DNA from: an uncultured Holdemanella sp. | GTDB lineage: Bacteria; Bacillota_I; Bacilli_A; Erysipelotrichales; Erysipelotrichaceae | Assembly: GCF_934754935.1 (NCBI RefSeq) | Contig: NZ_CAKVJB010000003.1 | Location: 21,199 to 85,198, forward strand | DNA length: 64,000 nucleotides | Reading direction: 5' to 3' | Shown: piece by piece, positions 8,354-17,433 of the stretch | How the letters are laid out: every line of letters begins with the position of its first letter | Position numbering within the stretch: position 1 is the first letter of the stretch | Program-made: the position numbers and the translations under genes | The notes under the pieces: generated by a model | Seen by the model: only the letters and a program-made list of their open reading frames with translations | What the model was told of the DNA's origin: nothing | Database searches by the model: none

Positions 8354-8805
8354 TGTAAAGAGAAGTAAGAGCAGAGAAAACTTCTCTTAAGAAAATCAGA
8401 GAGCGGTGAGAAGATGACAATAACATAGAGTTGAAACGGAATGTTTTAACTATAAAAAGTTGAAGCTATGGAGAGAAGGCTCCAAAAGTTAAGCTAGAAG
8501 AATTCTAGAAAAAACATTCAATGGAACTTAACAGGAAAAGGAAATAGGATTTAGATAAAGGGTTTTTATCGAGTGAATAATCACAAAAAGGATAGAGTAC
8601 TTGAAATGTTAAGAATATCATCCAATCTAAGTCATGGAACTTAAAGATACTCATATATGGTCATACTTGAGAAAATGCTTAAGGAAAATGAATAGAAAAA
8701 ATCATAATGTGGATGATAAAAAAATTGGATAAGGTAGAAAAGTTATCCGGTTTAAAAAAAGTGAATAAATAAATCAGAGCAGATGGAATGTCTGCTCTAA
8801 TTTTT
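8354..8805 (+). ncRNA. Candidate structured noncoding RNA (about 450 nt)
   Basis: This 450-nt stretch has no convincing gene. It is framed by a TATAAT at 8343-8348 and a strong terminator at 8776-8805. It is purine-rich and full of short stems: AAGAGAAGT/ACTTCTCTT (9 bp, near 8358-8392), GTTGAAAC/GTTTTAAC (near 8430-8450), CTAGAA/TTCTAG (near 8495-8510) and GGATAA/TTATCC (near 8728-8749). A 9-bp long-range pair, GAATGTTTT with AAAACATTC (near 8440 and 8515), is also possible. The motif TGGAACTTAA occurs twice (near 8522 and 8635). I could not match it to RNase P, tmRNA, 6S or SRP RNA. A 21-codon ORF (8707-8772) near the 3' end is an alternative product. Confidence 0.5.
8774..8805 (+). terminator. 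Terminator of the candidate noncoding RNA
   Basis: AGAGCAGA and TCTGCTCT pair perfectly (8 bp) around TGGAATG and are followed by AATTTTT. A TATAAT at 8807-8812 directly after it may serve ggt. Confidence 0.88.
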
Positions 8806-8829
8806 GTATAATGGTTTCGGTGAGAAAAT

Positions 8830-10404
8830 ATGGAAATTGATTATTATAAAAATCCATTCGCATCCAAACGAATGAATGTGATTGCACGAAATGGTGTTGT
8901 TTGTACAGGAAATAATTTAGCTACACTAGCTGGTTTAAGAATGCTTTTGCAAGGTGGAAATGCCGTAGATGCAGCTATCGCAACAGCGGCTTGTTTAACC
9001 GTTGTAGAACCTTGTTCAAATGGTTTAGGATCAGATGGTTTTGCGATTGTATGGATGAAAGATAAGATGTATGGTATGAATAGTTCGGGTCATTCTCCTT
9101 ATGCGATTTCATCTGATCAAATTGATGAAATTCCAAAACGAGGATGGATACCGGTAACGGTGCCTGGAGCTGTAAAGGGCTGGAAAGCATTGAGTGAAAG
9201 ATTTGGCTCTTTACCTTTTAAACAATTATTAGAACCAGCTATTGATTATGCAAGAAATGGATATCCAGTCAGTGCAGAGATTGCGCGTATGTGGAAAAAG
9301 GCTTTAAATGCGATTCCAAATAGTGAAGAGTTTAAAGGCTGGTATGAAACTTTTACTTTTGATGGAAAAACGCCAGAGCCGGGGCAAATGATTTGTATGC
9401 CAAAATTGGCAGATGCACTTGAAAAAATTGCTGATACAAATACAGATGCTTTGTATTATGGAGAATTGGCAGATCGTATAGATGAGGAATCTAGAAAATT
9501 TGGTGGATTCTTGAGAAAACAAGATTTGATGGATCATGTCGTCGAATGGGTTGAACCTATTCATGTGGATTATCATGGATATAAAGTGTGGGAATTACCA
9601 CCTAATGGACAGGGTATTGTGGCTTTGATGGCTTTGAATATTTTAAATAATTTTCAGTTTGATAGCCGTAATGTAGATTGTATTCATACCCAGATGGAAG
9701 CATTGAAAATGGCTTTTGCGGATGCCAAAGAATATGTAACGGATCCAAAATGTATGAATATGCCAGTAAATGATTTGATCAGTGTTGAATATGGTAAAAA
9801 AAGAGCCAATCAAATTAAGCATACGGCTCTACCGCCTCGTGTAGATAAACCACATGGTTCAGGAACTGTCTATTTGTGTACAGCCGATAAAGATGGCAAT
9901 ATGGTTTCTTATATACAATCAAATTATATGGGATTTGGCAGCGGTATTGTCGTAGATGGCGTTTCCTTACAAAATCGTGGGTACGACTTTAGTCTAGATC
10001 CATCTCATGTGAATTATTTGATGCCACATAAAAAGACGTATCATACAATTATTCCTGGTTTTTTGACAAAAGATGATAAGCCAGTAGGACCATTTGGTGT
10101 TATGGGCGGTTATATGCAGCCTCAAGGGCATATGCAAGTTGTCACAAATATGATTGATTTTCATTTAAATCCACAGATGGCTTTGGATGCCAAACGATTT
10201 CAGTGGATAGAAAATAAGAAGTTTATTGTAGAGCCTGGATTTGATGAGAATATAATCTCTGAATTAAAAAAACGTGGTCATGAGATTGAAATTGAGCAGG
10301 AATTAGCTATGTTTGGCCGTGGACAAATCATAGTTCGACTTGAAAATGGAGTCTATGTTGCAGGTTGTGAGTCAAGGACGGATAGTAATATTGCTTGTTA
10401 TTAA
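8830..10404 (+). CDS. ggt: Gamma-glutamyltransferase-family protein
   Basis: N-terminal nucleophile hydrolase/transferase of 524 residues that cleaves gamma-glutamyl bonds such as that of glutathione. The fold is recognised from GGNAVDAAIATAACLTVVEP, VPGAVKGWKAL and the autoprocessing site HGSGTVYL, whose Thr becomes the N-terminus of the small subunit. FGVMGGYMQPQGH near the C-terminus matches the substrate-loop glycine motif. No signal peptide is visible, so it is probably cytoplasmic like YwrD-type homologues. The substrate could therefore differ from the classic secreted enzyme. The start follows GGTGAG. Confidence 0.9.
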   Translation: MEIDYYKNPFASKRMNVIARNGVVCTGNNLATLAGLRMLLQGGNAVDAAIATAACLTVVEPCSNGLGSDGFAIVWMKDKMYGMNSSGHSPYAISSDQIDEIPKRGWIPVTVPGAVKGWKALSERFGSLPFKQLLEPAIDYARNGYPVSAEIARMWKKALNAIPNSEEFKGWYETFTFDGKTPEPGQMICMPKLADALEKIADTNTDALYYGELADRIDEESRKFGGFLRKQDLMDHVVEWVEPIHVDYHGYKVWELPPNGQGIVALMALNILNNFQFDSRNVDCIHTQMEALKMAFADAKEYVTDPKCMNMPVNDLISVEYGKKRANQIKHTALPPRVDKPHGSGTVYLCTADKDGNMVSYIQSNYMGFGSGIVVDGVSLQNRGYDFSLDPSHVNYLMPHKKTYHTIIPGFLTKDDKPVGPFGVMGGYMQPQGHMQVVTNMIDFHLNPQMALDAKRFQWIENKKFIVEPGFDENIISELKKRGHEIEIEQELAMFGRGQIIVRLENGVYVAGCESRTDSNIACY

Positions 10405-10451
10405 AAATATGTGATAAAATTATAATAAATAGAAAAGTTGAGGACTTATAT

Positions 10452-11219
10452 ATGAAGCTTTTAGCTACAGATTATGATGGTACATTACGTTATGCACAGG
10501 ATGTAATGCCAGAAGATTTAAAATCGATTGGAGAATGGAAAAATAAGGGGAATAAATTCGTGATCGTTACGGGTCGTTCGAAAGAATCGATTGATACGCA
10601 AATCAAATTGTTTAATTTACCATGTGATTACTTGATCACAAATAATGGTGGCATGGTTTTTGATGAGAATGGAAATGTTTTATTATCAAATTATTTAAAT
10701 TTTGATGTTTGCGTAGATATTTTACACAGCGTAAAAAAATTAGATAGTGTAATTAGCTATGTTGTAAATGATGGGATTCATCGTCATCGTATTGTTTTAC
10801 AGCCTGAAGCAGTGGATCATCGTTATCCAAATTTAAAACCAGATGTTACAGAGGCAGAATTGTTAGATATGACGCATTTTGCGCAAATTGTTTTATCTAT
10901 GGAAGATACAGCTTCGGCTTTAGAAGTTGCGAGCAAGATCAATGATTTGTATTATGAACAAGTTGTCGCATATCCAAATAATTTCGTTGTTGATATTGTG
11001 CCAAAAGGTATTTCAAAGGCAACAGGTTTAGATTTCTTGATTGCGTATGCCAATATTAAAGAAGAAGATGTATATACAATTGGTGATGGACATAATGACA
11101 TTCCATTGATCGAGTTTGGAGCTCATGGATCTGTAATGTCTTATGCAGATGAAGATGTAAAAGCACATGCTCAAATAGAGTATGATTCAGTAAGTGATTT
11201 AATTTCAAAAAATATGTAA
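10452..11219 (+). CDS. HAD-superfamily Cof-type phosphatase
   Basis: Cytoplasmic phosphatase of 255 residues acting on small phosphorylated metabolites (sugar phosphates, FMN or PLP in relatives). HAD motif I is LLATDYDGTL, motif II IVTGRS, the Lys of motif III lies near PKGISKATGL, and motif IV is TIGDGHNDIPLIE. The cap between residues 85 and 190 is of the C2/Cof type. A longer reading from 10395 is rejected because TTGAGGAC sits properly before ATG 10452. Confidence 0.88.
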   Translation: MKLLATDYDGTLRYAQDVMPEDLKSIGEWKNKGNKFVIVTGRSKESIDTQIKLFNLPCDYLITNNGGMVFDENGNVLLSNYLNFDVCVDILHSVKKLDSVISYVVNDGIHRHRIVLQPEAVDHRYPNLKPDVTEAELLDMTHFAQIVLSMEDTASALEVASKINDLYYEQVVAYPNNFVVDIVPKGISKATGLDFLIAYANIKEEDVYTIGDGHNDIPLIEFGAHGSVMSYADEDVKAHAQIEYDSVSDLISKNM

Positions 11220-11240
11220 AAAAATAAGGGGGTATTTTAG

Positions 11241-12179
11241 ATGAGTTTTACCTTATCTGATATTACATTCCTAATTCGATTATTATTGGATATTTTAGTA
11301 GTATGGGGATTGATATATTCTGGACTTAGAATTGTGCGTAATAATTCACGTACGATTCAACTTGTGAAGGGTGTATTGATTATAGTTTTAGTCAAGGCTT
11401 TAGCTGTATGGCTAGGCTTAAACGCATTGAACTATTTGATTGAAATGTTTTTGAACTGGGGTGTTGTTGTTATTTTAGTTGTTTTCCAGCCAGAAATTCG
11501 TGGTATGTTAGAAAAAGTAGGTAAAACAACAGCTATCTTAACAACCGATATTTCGGTTTCGCAAATTCAACAAATGATCAATGAATTGGTGGAAGCATGT
11601 TCACAAATGTCAAAATCAAAAACAGGAGCCTTGATTTCTATTGAAAGAACACAGAGCTTGTCCGATTTTATTCGTACAGGGATTGTGATGGATTCTGAAG
11701 TTTCAACTGAATTATTAGGAACTATATTTCAGTATGGAACGCCAATGCATGATGGTGCTGTAATTATTCAGGGGAATAAAATAGCGTGTGCAGCTGCATA
11801 TTTTCCTCCAACCACAAAGGATTTACCAAGTAAGTATGGAGCTAGGCATAGAGCGGCTGTAGGAATCAGCGAAATTACAGATTCAATAACAATTATAGTT
11901 AGTGAAGAAACAGGTAATATTTCAGTAGCGGTTAATGGACAATTAACACAATATCCACCAGAAGGATTACAGCGATACCTAACAAATATGTTGGTGCAAA
12001 GTTCAAATCAAAATCCTTCTTCAATTCTTGTTCCTATGTTGAATCAAGCTAAATCTATGTCAAAGCGAGCAAAAAAACAAGAAGAAGATATAAATAAGGA
12101 TGAGCGTGTTAAGGCTATTGAAATTGTGAATTTAATCGAACAGAAAAAGGAGGGCAGTCAACATGGAATCTCCAAATAA
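11241..12179 (+). CDS. cdaA: Diadenylate cyclase CdaA
   Basis: Makes cyclic di-AMP from two ATP, the messenger controlling potassium and osmolyte transport in Bacillota. Three N-terminal membrane segments (about residues 8-85) are followed by a DisA_N catalytic domain with the signature MHDGAVII and the RHRAAVGISE motif. The family length is about 270; this copy has extra charged residues at the C-terminus (312). It is first of the conserved cdaA-cdaR-glmM operon and overlaps cdaR by 17 bases. Confidence 0.95.
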   Translation: MSFTLSDITFLIRLLLDILVVWGLIYSGLRIVRNNSRTIQLVKGVLIIVLVKALAVWLGLNALNYLIEMFLNWGVVVILVVFQPEIRGMLEKVGKTTAILTTDISVSQIQQMINELVEACSQMSKSKTGALISIERTQSLSDFIRTGIVMDSEVSTELLGTIFQYGTPMHDGAVIIQGNKIACAAAYFPPTTKDLPSKYGARHRAAVGISEITDSITIIVSEETGNISVAVNGQLTQYPPEGLQRYLTNMLVQSSNQNPSSILVPMLNQAKSMSKRAKKQEEDINKDERVKAIEIVNLIEQKKEGSQHGISK

Positions 12180-12954
12180 AAAAGGCCCTTCCGTATGGTT
12201 TAATGAATTGCGTGGTTTATCGACTTTGATCTTTCAAAAGATGAGTAAGTTAGTAGATCGTGTGTTGTTTGATAAAAAGGGATCTGTGATTATTTCTTTG
12301 ATTTTATCCATTATGATTTGTGTTGTGATCAATTATGAAGATATAAGTTTAAAATTGTTTAATGATACAAGAACCACTGTGGATCTAAGAAATGTAGCTG
12401 TTGAAGTATTGGCAGATACAGATCAATATGATGTAGCTGGTGTACCAAGTACTGTGGATGTTTCTTTAACAGGAGATGCGACAAGTATTCAGGTATTCCG
12501 TTCAAAGGGTAGTGTACAAGTTGTTGCGGATTTGAAAAAGTATTCTGAGGGTGAAAATATTATTAATTTAAAAGTTAAAAATTTACCTGAAAAAATTGAA
12601 GCGGTGGTTGATCCTGCAACGATTGATGTTACACTTTCGAAAAAAATTACGAAGACATTTACAATTCAACCGGAATTGTTGGTAGGTACAAATCAAAAAG
12701 TAAGTGATTTTGAAACACCTACTCTAGATACAATGACAGTTAAGATTACGGCAAGTCAAAATCAATTGAATTCAATTCGTATTGTCAAAGCGTTGATTGA
12801 CTGTACGGGTCAGATTCAGGATTTTGAGGCAAATGCGACTTTAGCAGCTTACGATGCCAAGGGAAATCGAGTAAATGTTTCGTTGTCACCGGAAACGGTG
12901 CATGCGAGTGTAAAATTAGCGAAAAACACATCAGATAAGGAGGATTCAGAGTAA
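12163..12954 (+). CDS. cdaR: CdaA regulator CdaR (YbbR-domain protein)
   Basis: Membrane-anchored regulator of diadenylate cyclase. A single membrane segment at about residues 43-60 precedes extracytoplasmic YbbR repeats (DLRNVAVEVL..., KKITKTFTIQPEL..., with roughly two and a half repeats to residue 250). The ATG lies inside the cdaA end and has AAGGAGGG upstream. Its stop overlaps the glmM start (TAATG). Neighbouring CdaA and GlmM are its known partners. Confidence 0.93.
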   Translation: MESPNKKGPSVWFNELRGLSTLIFQKMSKLVDRVLFDKKGSVIISLILSIMICVVINYEDISLKLFNDTRTTVDLRNVAVEVLADTDQYDVAGVPSTVDVSLTGDATSIQVFRSKGSVQVVADLKKYSEGENIINLKVKNLPEKIEAVVDPATIDVTLSKKITKTFTIQPELLVGTNQKVSDFETPTLDTMTVKITASQNQLNSIRIVKALIDCTGQIQDFEANATLAAYDAKGNRVNVSLSPETVHASVKLAKNTSDKEDSE

Positions 12955-14288
12955 TGGGTAAGTATTTTGGAACAGATGGAGTTCGTGGAAGAGCAAATGA
13001 AGGTTTAACTTTAGATATGTCTATTAAGATTGGACAATATTTAGGTTGGTATTATGGAAAAGAAAAACATGCAAAAATCTTGATCGGTAAAGATACAAGA
13101 CTTAGTGGAGATATGTTTGAATTAGGTTTAGCAGCAGGTGCTACAAGTATGGGTGCACAAGTCTATTTACTTGGTGTTTGTCCGACTCCAGCTATTTCTT
13201 ATTTAGTTCGTAAAGAACGTTTCGATTGCGGAATTATGGTGAGTGCAAGTCACAATCCATATTATGATAATGGAATTAAATGTTTTAACCACAATGGTGA
13301 AAAGATGGAAGAAGAATTACTTCTTGAAGTTGAAAAATATATGGATGGTTTAACAGACTTAGATTTAGTTACGGGAGATCATATTGGAGAATATTTCGAG
13401 TGGGAAGATGGACTAGAAATCTATATGAGTTGGTTAAAAGAATGTGTTCCTGTGGATTTATCAGGAATGAAAATTCTATGTGACTTGGCAAATGGTTCTG
13501 CCACAAGTACAGCAGTTGAAACATTAGATTCATTAGGAGCTACAGTAGATGCCATCAGCAATTCACCTAATGGTATCAATATCAACAATAAGTGTGGTTC
13601 AACACATCCTGAAGCTTTACAAAGAATGATGCGTGAAGGTGATTATGATATTGGTTTGGCATTTGATGGAGATGCCGATCGTTTGATCATGGTTAATTCA
13701 GATGGAGAATTGTGTGATGGAGATTACATCCTATACATTTGTTCTCGATATATGAAATCTGTGAATCGTTTAAATAAGAATATGGTTGTTACTACGGTAA
13801 TGGCTAACTTAGGTTTATATAAGGCTTTAGATGCGAATAAGATTGACTATATTCAAACAGCAGTTGGTGATAAATATGTTTTTGAAGAAATGCAAAAAAA
13901 TGATTACTTTGTTGGTGGAGAACAAAGTGGACACATTATTTTCTTAGAACATGAAGTAACTGGGGATGGTTTAATGACAGCTTTAAAGATTTTAGAAATC
14001 ATGAAAGCTACTGGTAAATCATTACAAGAATTAAGTGAAGGATTATTTATTTATCCTCAATTGTTGAAAAATGTAACAGTTAAAGATAAAAATGCTTGTC
14101 TAGAAAGTAAAGAGCTACAAGAAGTAGTGGATTCAGTAGCACAAGATCTAGGTGATGAAGGTCGTATTTTAGTTCGTCCAAGTGGAACTGAACCATTGAT
14201 TCGTGTCATGGTAGAAGCTAAGACAGATGAATTGTGCGCTGAATATGTAAAGCGTGTTACAGATTTCTTAGAAGCAAATAATTTTTAG
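12954..14288 (+). CDS. glmM: Phosphoglucosamine mutase
   Basis: Interconverts glucosamine-6-phosphate and glucosamine-1-phosphate on the route to UDP-GlcNAc and peptidoglycan. It is known to bind and inhibit CdaA. At 444 residues it is full length. The active-site serine loop VSASHNPYYDNGIK is near residue 100, the metal loop FDGDADRL near 243, the sugar-binding GGEQSGHI near 322 and the phosphate-binding RPSGTEPLIRV near 405. It is last in cdaA-cdaR-glmM, and no terminator separates it from the response regulator 16 bases downstream. Confidence 0.97.
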   Translation: MGKYFGTDGVRGRANEGLTLDMSIKIGQYLGWYYGKEKHAKILIGKDTRLSGDMFELGLAAGATSMGAQVYLLGVCPTPAISYLVRKERFDCGIMVSASHNPYYDNGIKCFNHNGEKMEEELLLEVEKYMDGLTDLDLVTGDHIGEYFEWEDGLEIYMSWLKECVPVDLSGMKILCDLANGSATSTAVETLDSLGATVDAISNSPNGININNKCGSTHPEALQRMMREGDYDIGLAFDGDADRLIMVNSDGELCDGDYILYICSRYMKSVNRLNKNMVVTTVMANLGLYKALDANKIDYIQTAVGDKYVFEEMQKNDYFVGGEQSGHIIFLEHEVTGDGLMTALKILEIMKATGKSLQELSEGLFIYPQLLKNVTVKDKNACLESKELQEVVDSVAQDLGDEGRILVRPSGTEPLIRVMVEAKTDELCAEYVKRVTDFLEANNF

Positions 14289-14304
14289 AAAGAAGGGTGG
14301 CCCT

Positions 14305-14964
14305 ATGAAAAGAGTCATAAATATTGTTGAAGATGAAAAAGACATCAATAATTTAGTTGCCCAATATTTACGTAAAGAAGGATATGAAGTTCATTCATAT
14401 TATACATATGAAGAAGCGAGTGCTCATGTCGTAGATGATGATGTGCATTTGTGGATCTTGGATATTATGTTGGATGACAAATCTGGATTTGATTTGATTG
14501 AAGAAATTCGTCTACAAGGGCCAGAAACGCCTGTTATCTTCATGTCTGCGCGTGATAAAGAATTTGATCGTATTATTGGTTTAGAAAAAGGTTGTGATGA
14601 CTATATCACAAAACCATTCTCACCAAAGGAACTTGTATTAAGGGTCAACAATATTATCAAGCGTGCATATCGTGATGACAATAATCGTATTAGTATTGAT
14701 GGATATGAATTGGATGAAGAACAAAGAAAAATCTATGCGGATAATGTGGAAATTGAATTGACGACAAAAGAATTTGATTTGTTGATGATGTTTATTAAAA
14801 ATAAGGGAATCGCATTCTCTCGTGATAAGATTCTAGAAAATGTTTGGGATGAAAATTATTTTGGTAGTGATCGAGTTGTAGATGATACTTTGCGTCGTTT
14901 GCGTAAAAAACTTCCAAATTTAAACATTCATACAATCTATGGATATGGATATCGTTTAGGGTGA
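14305..14964 (+). CDS. OmpR/PhoB-family response regulator
   Basis: Two-component transcription regulator of 219 residues. The receiver domain has acidic EDEK at the N-terminus, the phospho-acceptor in WILDIMLD near residue 53 and the switch Lys in YITKPFSPKEL. The C-terminal winged helix contains LTTKEFDLLMMF, RVVDDTLRRLRKKL and IYGYGYRLG. Its histidine kinase follows at 15026. The ribosome binding site is AAGAAGGGTGG. Closeness to glmM suggests read-through and a cell-wall-related input, but that is inference. Confidence 0.92.
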   Translation: MKRVINIVEDEKDINNLVAQYLRKEGYEVHSYYTYEEASAHVVDDDVHLWILDIMLDDKSGFDLIEEIRLQGPETPVIFMSARDKEFDRIIGLEKGCDDYITKPFSPKELVLRVNNIIKRAYRDDNNRISIDGYELDEEQRKIYADNVEIELTTKEFDLLMMFIKNKGIAFSRDKILENVWDENYFGSDRVVDDTLRRLRKKLPNLNIHTIYGYGYRLG

Positions 14965-14983
14965 TACAAATGTATCCCCTTTT
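14958..14983 (+). terminator. Weak terminator between response regulator and kinase
   Basis: GGGTGATAC and GTATCCC pair around AAAT with one bulged T and are followed by CCTTTTCTTTT. It overlaps the response regulator stop and may lower kinase expression relative to regulator. Confidence 0.5.
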
Positions 14984-15025
14984 CTTTTCTTATGGTAAAA
15001 TAATTGTATGATGAGGTGATATTTT

Positions 15026-16441
15026 ATGAAGGGACCTTCCTTTTATTTTCAAAAAATGTCATTAACACGACAAATTCTTTCGATTATTTTGACGGTTTTG
15101 ATGTTTTTTATCATGTTCTTTTTTGTATTTGTCAGTGATAATATTGATCGAACTATTACGAAACAAATGTATGAATTGATTCTTAATCGACAGACGCCGA
15201 TTGTTGGTTTAGTGGATTCCAAACAAACGAATAGTTTAGATGATATTTATGCTTTCTTAGCGAGTGATAGTGTTCAAACCAATTGTCTTATTCAAAATGA
15301 TGAAATGAATGTAATCACTAATCAAAATTCGAATAGAAAGCCAGTCAATCGTAAGGTATATGAGTATTTATTGGAACAATCAAAAGATATGGATGCCAAG
15401 ACAAATAATGTGTTACAAGGTACGATTACTGTGGGAAATTCAAAATATTATTATCGTTTGATCTATTGTCATGATGATATTATTTTGGCAAGCTTTATGG
15501 ATGATACATATGCGACTCAATTTAGAGATTCATTAATTGATTCAACCGTGTATGTTATTGTGATTGCGTTTATGATCGTATTCTTGATTATTCTAATGTG
15601 GGTATTCTCTATTATTCATCCTTTGAATCTAATTCGAAACTATATTGAACAAATCAAGGATGGTAAAGAAGTTGAGCTTCACTTAAATCGAAATGATGAA
15701 ATTGGTGAAATGGCAACTGCCATTGTGAAGATGAATGATGAATTAAAGAAGCAGGATAAAGCTAAAGAAGATATGATCCATAATATTTCGCATGATTTAA
15801 AAACGCCGATTGCGACAATTAAATCGTATGCAGAATCGATTAAAGATGGAATCTATCCTTATGGAACGCTTGAAAGTAGTGTCGATGTCATCTTAGATAA
15901 TGCACAGAGATTAGAAAATAAAGTACATTCTTTATTATATATGAATCGTGTTGAATATTTAGTGGCAAGTGATGCCGAGGGTGTAGTCACAAATATGAAG
16001 GATGTTGTGGAGCAGGTTGTATTGAATGCGGCTGTAATTCGTCCGGAAATTCAAGTGATTACAGATGTAGAGGAAGTTTTCTTTGATGGTTTGATTGAAG
16101 CATGGCGAGTCGCAATTGAGAATATTATGGAAAATGCCTTCCGTTACGCAAAATCATATATAAAGATCGAAGTAAGAGAAGACTGGCTATGTATTAGTAA
16201 TGATGGTCCAAAAATGCCGGAGGATCGAATTCAATCTTTGTTTAGACCTTATGAAAAAGGAGAAGGTGGTCGTTTTGGACTTGGATTATCCATAGTTTCT
16301 AAGGTTTGTAAGGCCAACCACTATATTGTGAAGGGTGAAAATAGTGATGATGGTGTTCGTTTTATTATTTATCGAAAGGTGAAAAAACAAAGAAAGAAAA
16401 AAGAAAATACATGGGTAAAAAATAAAGGAGAAAAAGTATGA
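15026..16441 (+). CDS. Sensor histidine kinase
   Basis: Membrane kinase partner of the OmpR-type regulator, 471 residues. Two membrane segments (about 14-38 and 170-195) bracket an extracytoplasmic sensor of about 130 residues. A HAMP linker follows, then the HisKA H-box HNISHDLKTPIATIKSY near residue 253, the N-box ENIMENAFRYA and the G2 box GRFGLGLSIV. The lysine-rich C-terminal tail (KKQRKKKENTW) is unusual. The TGA overlaps the next ATG. The signal is unknown. Confidence 0.9.
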   Translation: MKGPSFYFQKMSLTRQILSIILTVLMFFIMFFFVFVSDNIDRTITKQMYELILNRQTPIVGLVDSKQTNSLDDIYAFLASDSVQTNCLIQNDEMNVITNQNSNRKPVNRKVYEYLLEQSKDMDAKTNNVLQGTITVGNSKYYYRLIYCHDDIILASFMDDTYATQFRDSLIDSTVYVIVIAFMIVFLIILMWVFSIIHPLNLIRNYIEQIKDGKEVELHLNRNDEIGEMATAIVKMNDELKKQDKAKEDMIHNISHDLKTPIATIKSYAESIKDGIYPYGTLESSVDVILDNAQRLENKVHSLLYMNRVEYLVASDAEGVVTNMKDVVEQVVLNAAVIRPEIQVITDVEEVFFDGLIEAWRVAIENIMENAFRYAKSYIKIEVREDWLCISNDGPKMPEDRIQSLFRPYEKGEGGRFGLGLSIVSKVCKANHYIVKGENSDDGVRFIIYRKVKKQRKKKENTWVKNKGEKV

Positions 16442-17418
16442 TGAACGTTGCGACAATTGGATCTGGTGTTATTGTAGATCGTATGATCGAGGCTATGCGT
16501 TTAGATGGGCGATACAATTTGTATTGTGTTTATTCTAGAACACAAGAAAGAGCTAAAGAATTTGCCGATAAACATGGTATTCAAAAGTATTATACGGATA
16601 TGGAAGAAATGTTGAGTGATGAAAATGTGGATATTGTCTATGTGGCAAGTCCAAATTCATTGCACTATAAACAATCCAAAATGGCTTTGGAACATAAGAA
16701 GCATGTTATCAATGAAAAGCCTTTTACACCGACTTTAAAAGAGTGTAATGATCTTTTTGAGATTGCCCAAAAGAATGGTGTTTATATTTTTGAAGCCATC
16801 ACAAATGTGCATCTTCCAAACTATAAAATAGTTAAGGAACATCTATCAAATTGTGGAGATATTAAGATGGTACAATGCAACTTCTCGCAATATTCATCAA
16901 AATATCAAAAATATAAAGATCATATTCAAACTAATGCCTTTGATCCAGCCTTTAATGGTGGTGCATTAATGGATATCAATGTCTATAATCTTCATTTTGT
17001 GACGGGATTATTTGGTAAACCGAAAGATGTACATTATTTTAAGAATGTTGGATATAATGGCATTGATACAAGTGGAATTATTATTATGGAATATCCTGGT
17101 TTTATCGCAACTTGTACAGGGGCAAAAGATTGTTCCAGTCCGAATACAGTCTATCTTCAAGGGGATAAGGGAACATTGATTGTTTCTGGTGCAAGTAGTG
17201 GCGTATGTAAAGATGTTTTCTTTGATGCTCCAAAGAAGGATCAGATTGGTAAAAAGGCAACGGATACAAAAGAAAAAATTAGTATTGAACAGCCAAATCA
17301 CATGTTGTATGAGTGTCAGGATTTTATGAATATCATTCTAAATAAGGATGAAGAAACTTATACAATGTATAAGGAACAAACACAAATGGTTGTCGAATTA
17401 TTAGAAAAGCTATCATGA
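16438..17418 (+). CDS. Gfo/Idh/MocA-family oxidoreductase
   Basis: NAD(P)-dependent dehydrogenase acting on a sugar, inositol or related polyol. The Rossmann half opens with VATIGSGVIVDRM. The family motif NEKPFTPTLKECNDLF, with its EKP catalytic Lys, lies near residue 92. The C-terminal half carries GGALMDINVYNLH, which supplies active-site residues. It overlaps the kinase stop by four bases, so it is translationally coupled to the two-component system. Adjacent ATGs at 16438 and 16441 are equally possible starts. Confidence 0.87.
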   Translation: MMNVATIGSGVIVDRMIEAMRLDGRYNLYCVYSRTQERAKEFADKHGIQKYYTDMEEMLSDENVDIVYVASPNSLHYKQSKMALEHKKHVINEKPFTPTLKECNDLFEIAQKNGVYIFEAITNVHLPNYKIVKEHLSNCGDIKMVQCNFSQYSSKYQKYKDHIQTNAFDPAFNGGALMDINVYNLHFVTGLFGKPKDVHYFKNVGYNGIDTSGIIIMEYPGFIATCTGAKDCSSPNTVYLQGDKGTLIVSGASSGVCKDVFFDAPKKDQIGKKATDTKEKISIEQPNHMLYECQDFMNIILNKDEETYTMYKEQTQMVVELLEKLS

Positions 17419-17433
17419 AGATAGCTTTTTTTT
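17405..17433 (+). terminator. Bidirectional terminator between convergent genes
   Basis: AAAAGCTATC and GATAGCTTTT pair perfectly (10 bp) around ATGAA and are followed by a T run. The oxidoreductase stop lies in the loop and the yaaA stop in the 5' arm, so one hairpin serves both strands. Confidence 0.88.

Noticed and set aside
8343..8805. RNase P RNA, tmRNA, 6S or SRP RNA in the gene-free region
   Set aside because: None of their conserved cores (for example the RNase P GAGGAAAGUC-type block or the tmRNA tag ORF and tRNA-like ends) could be found on either strand.
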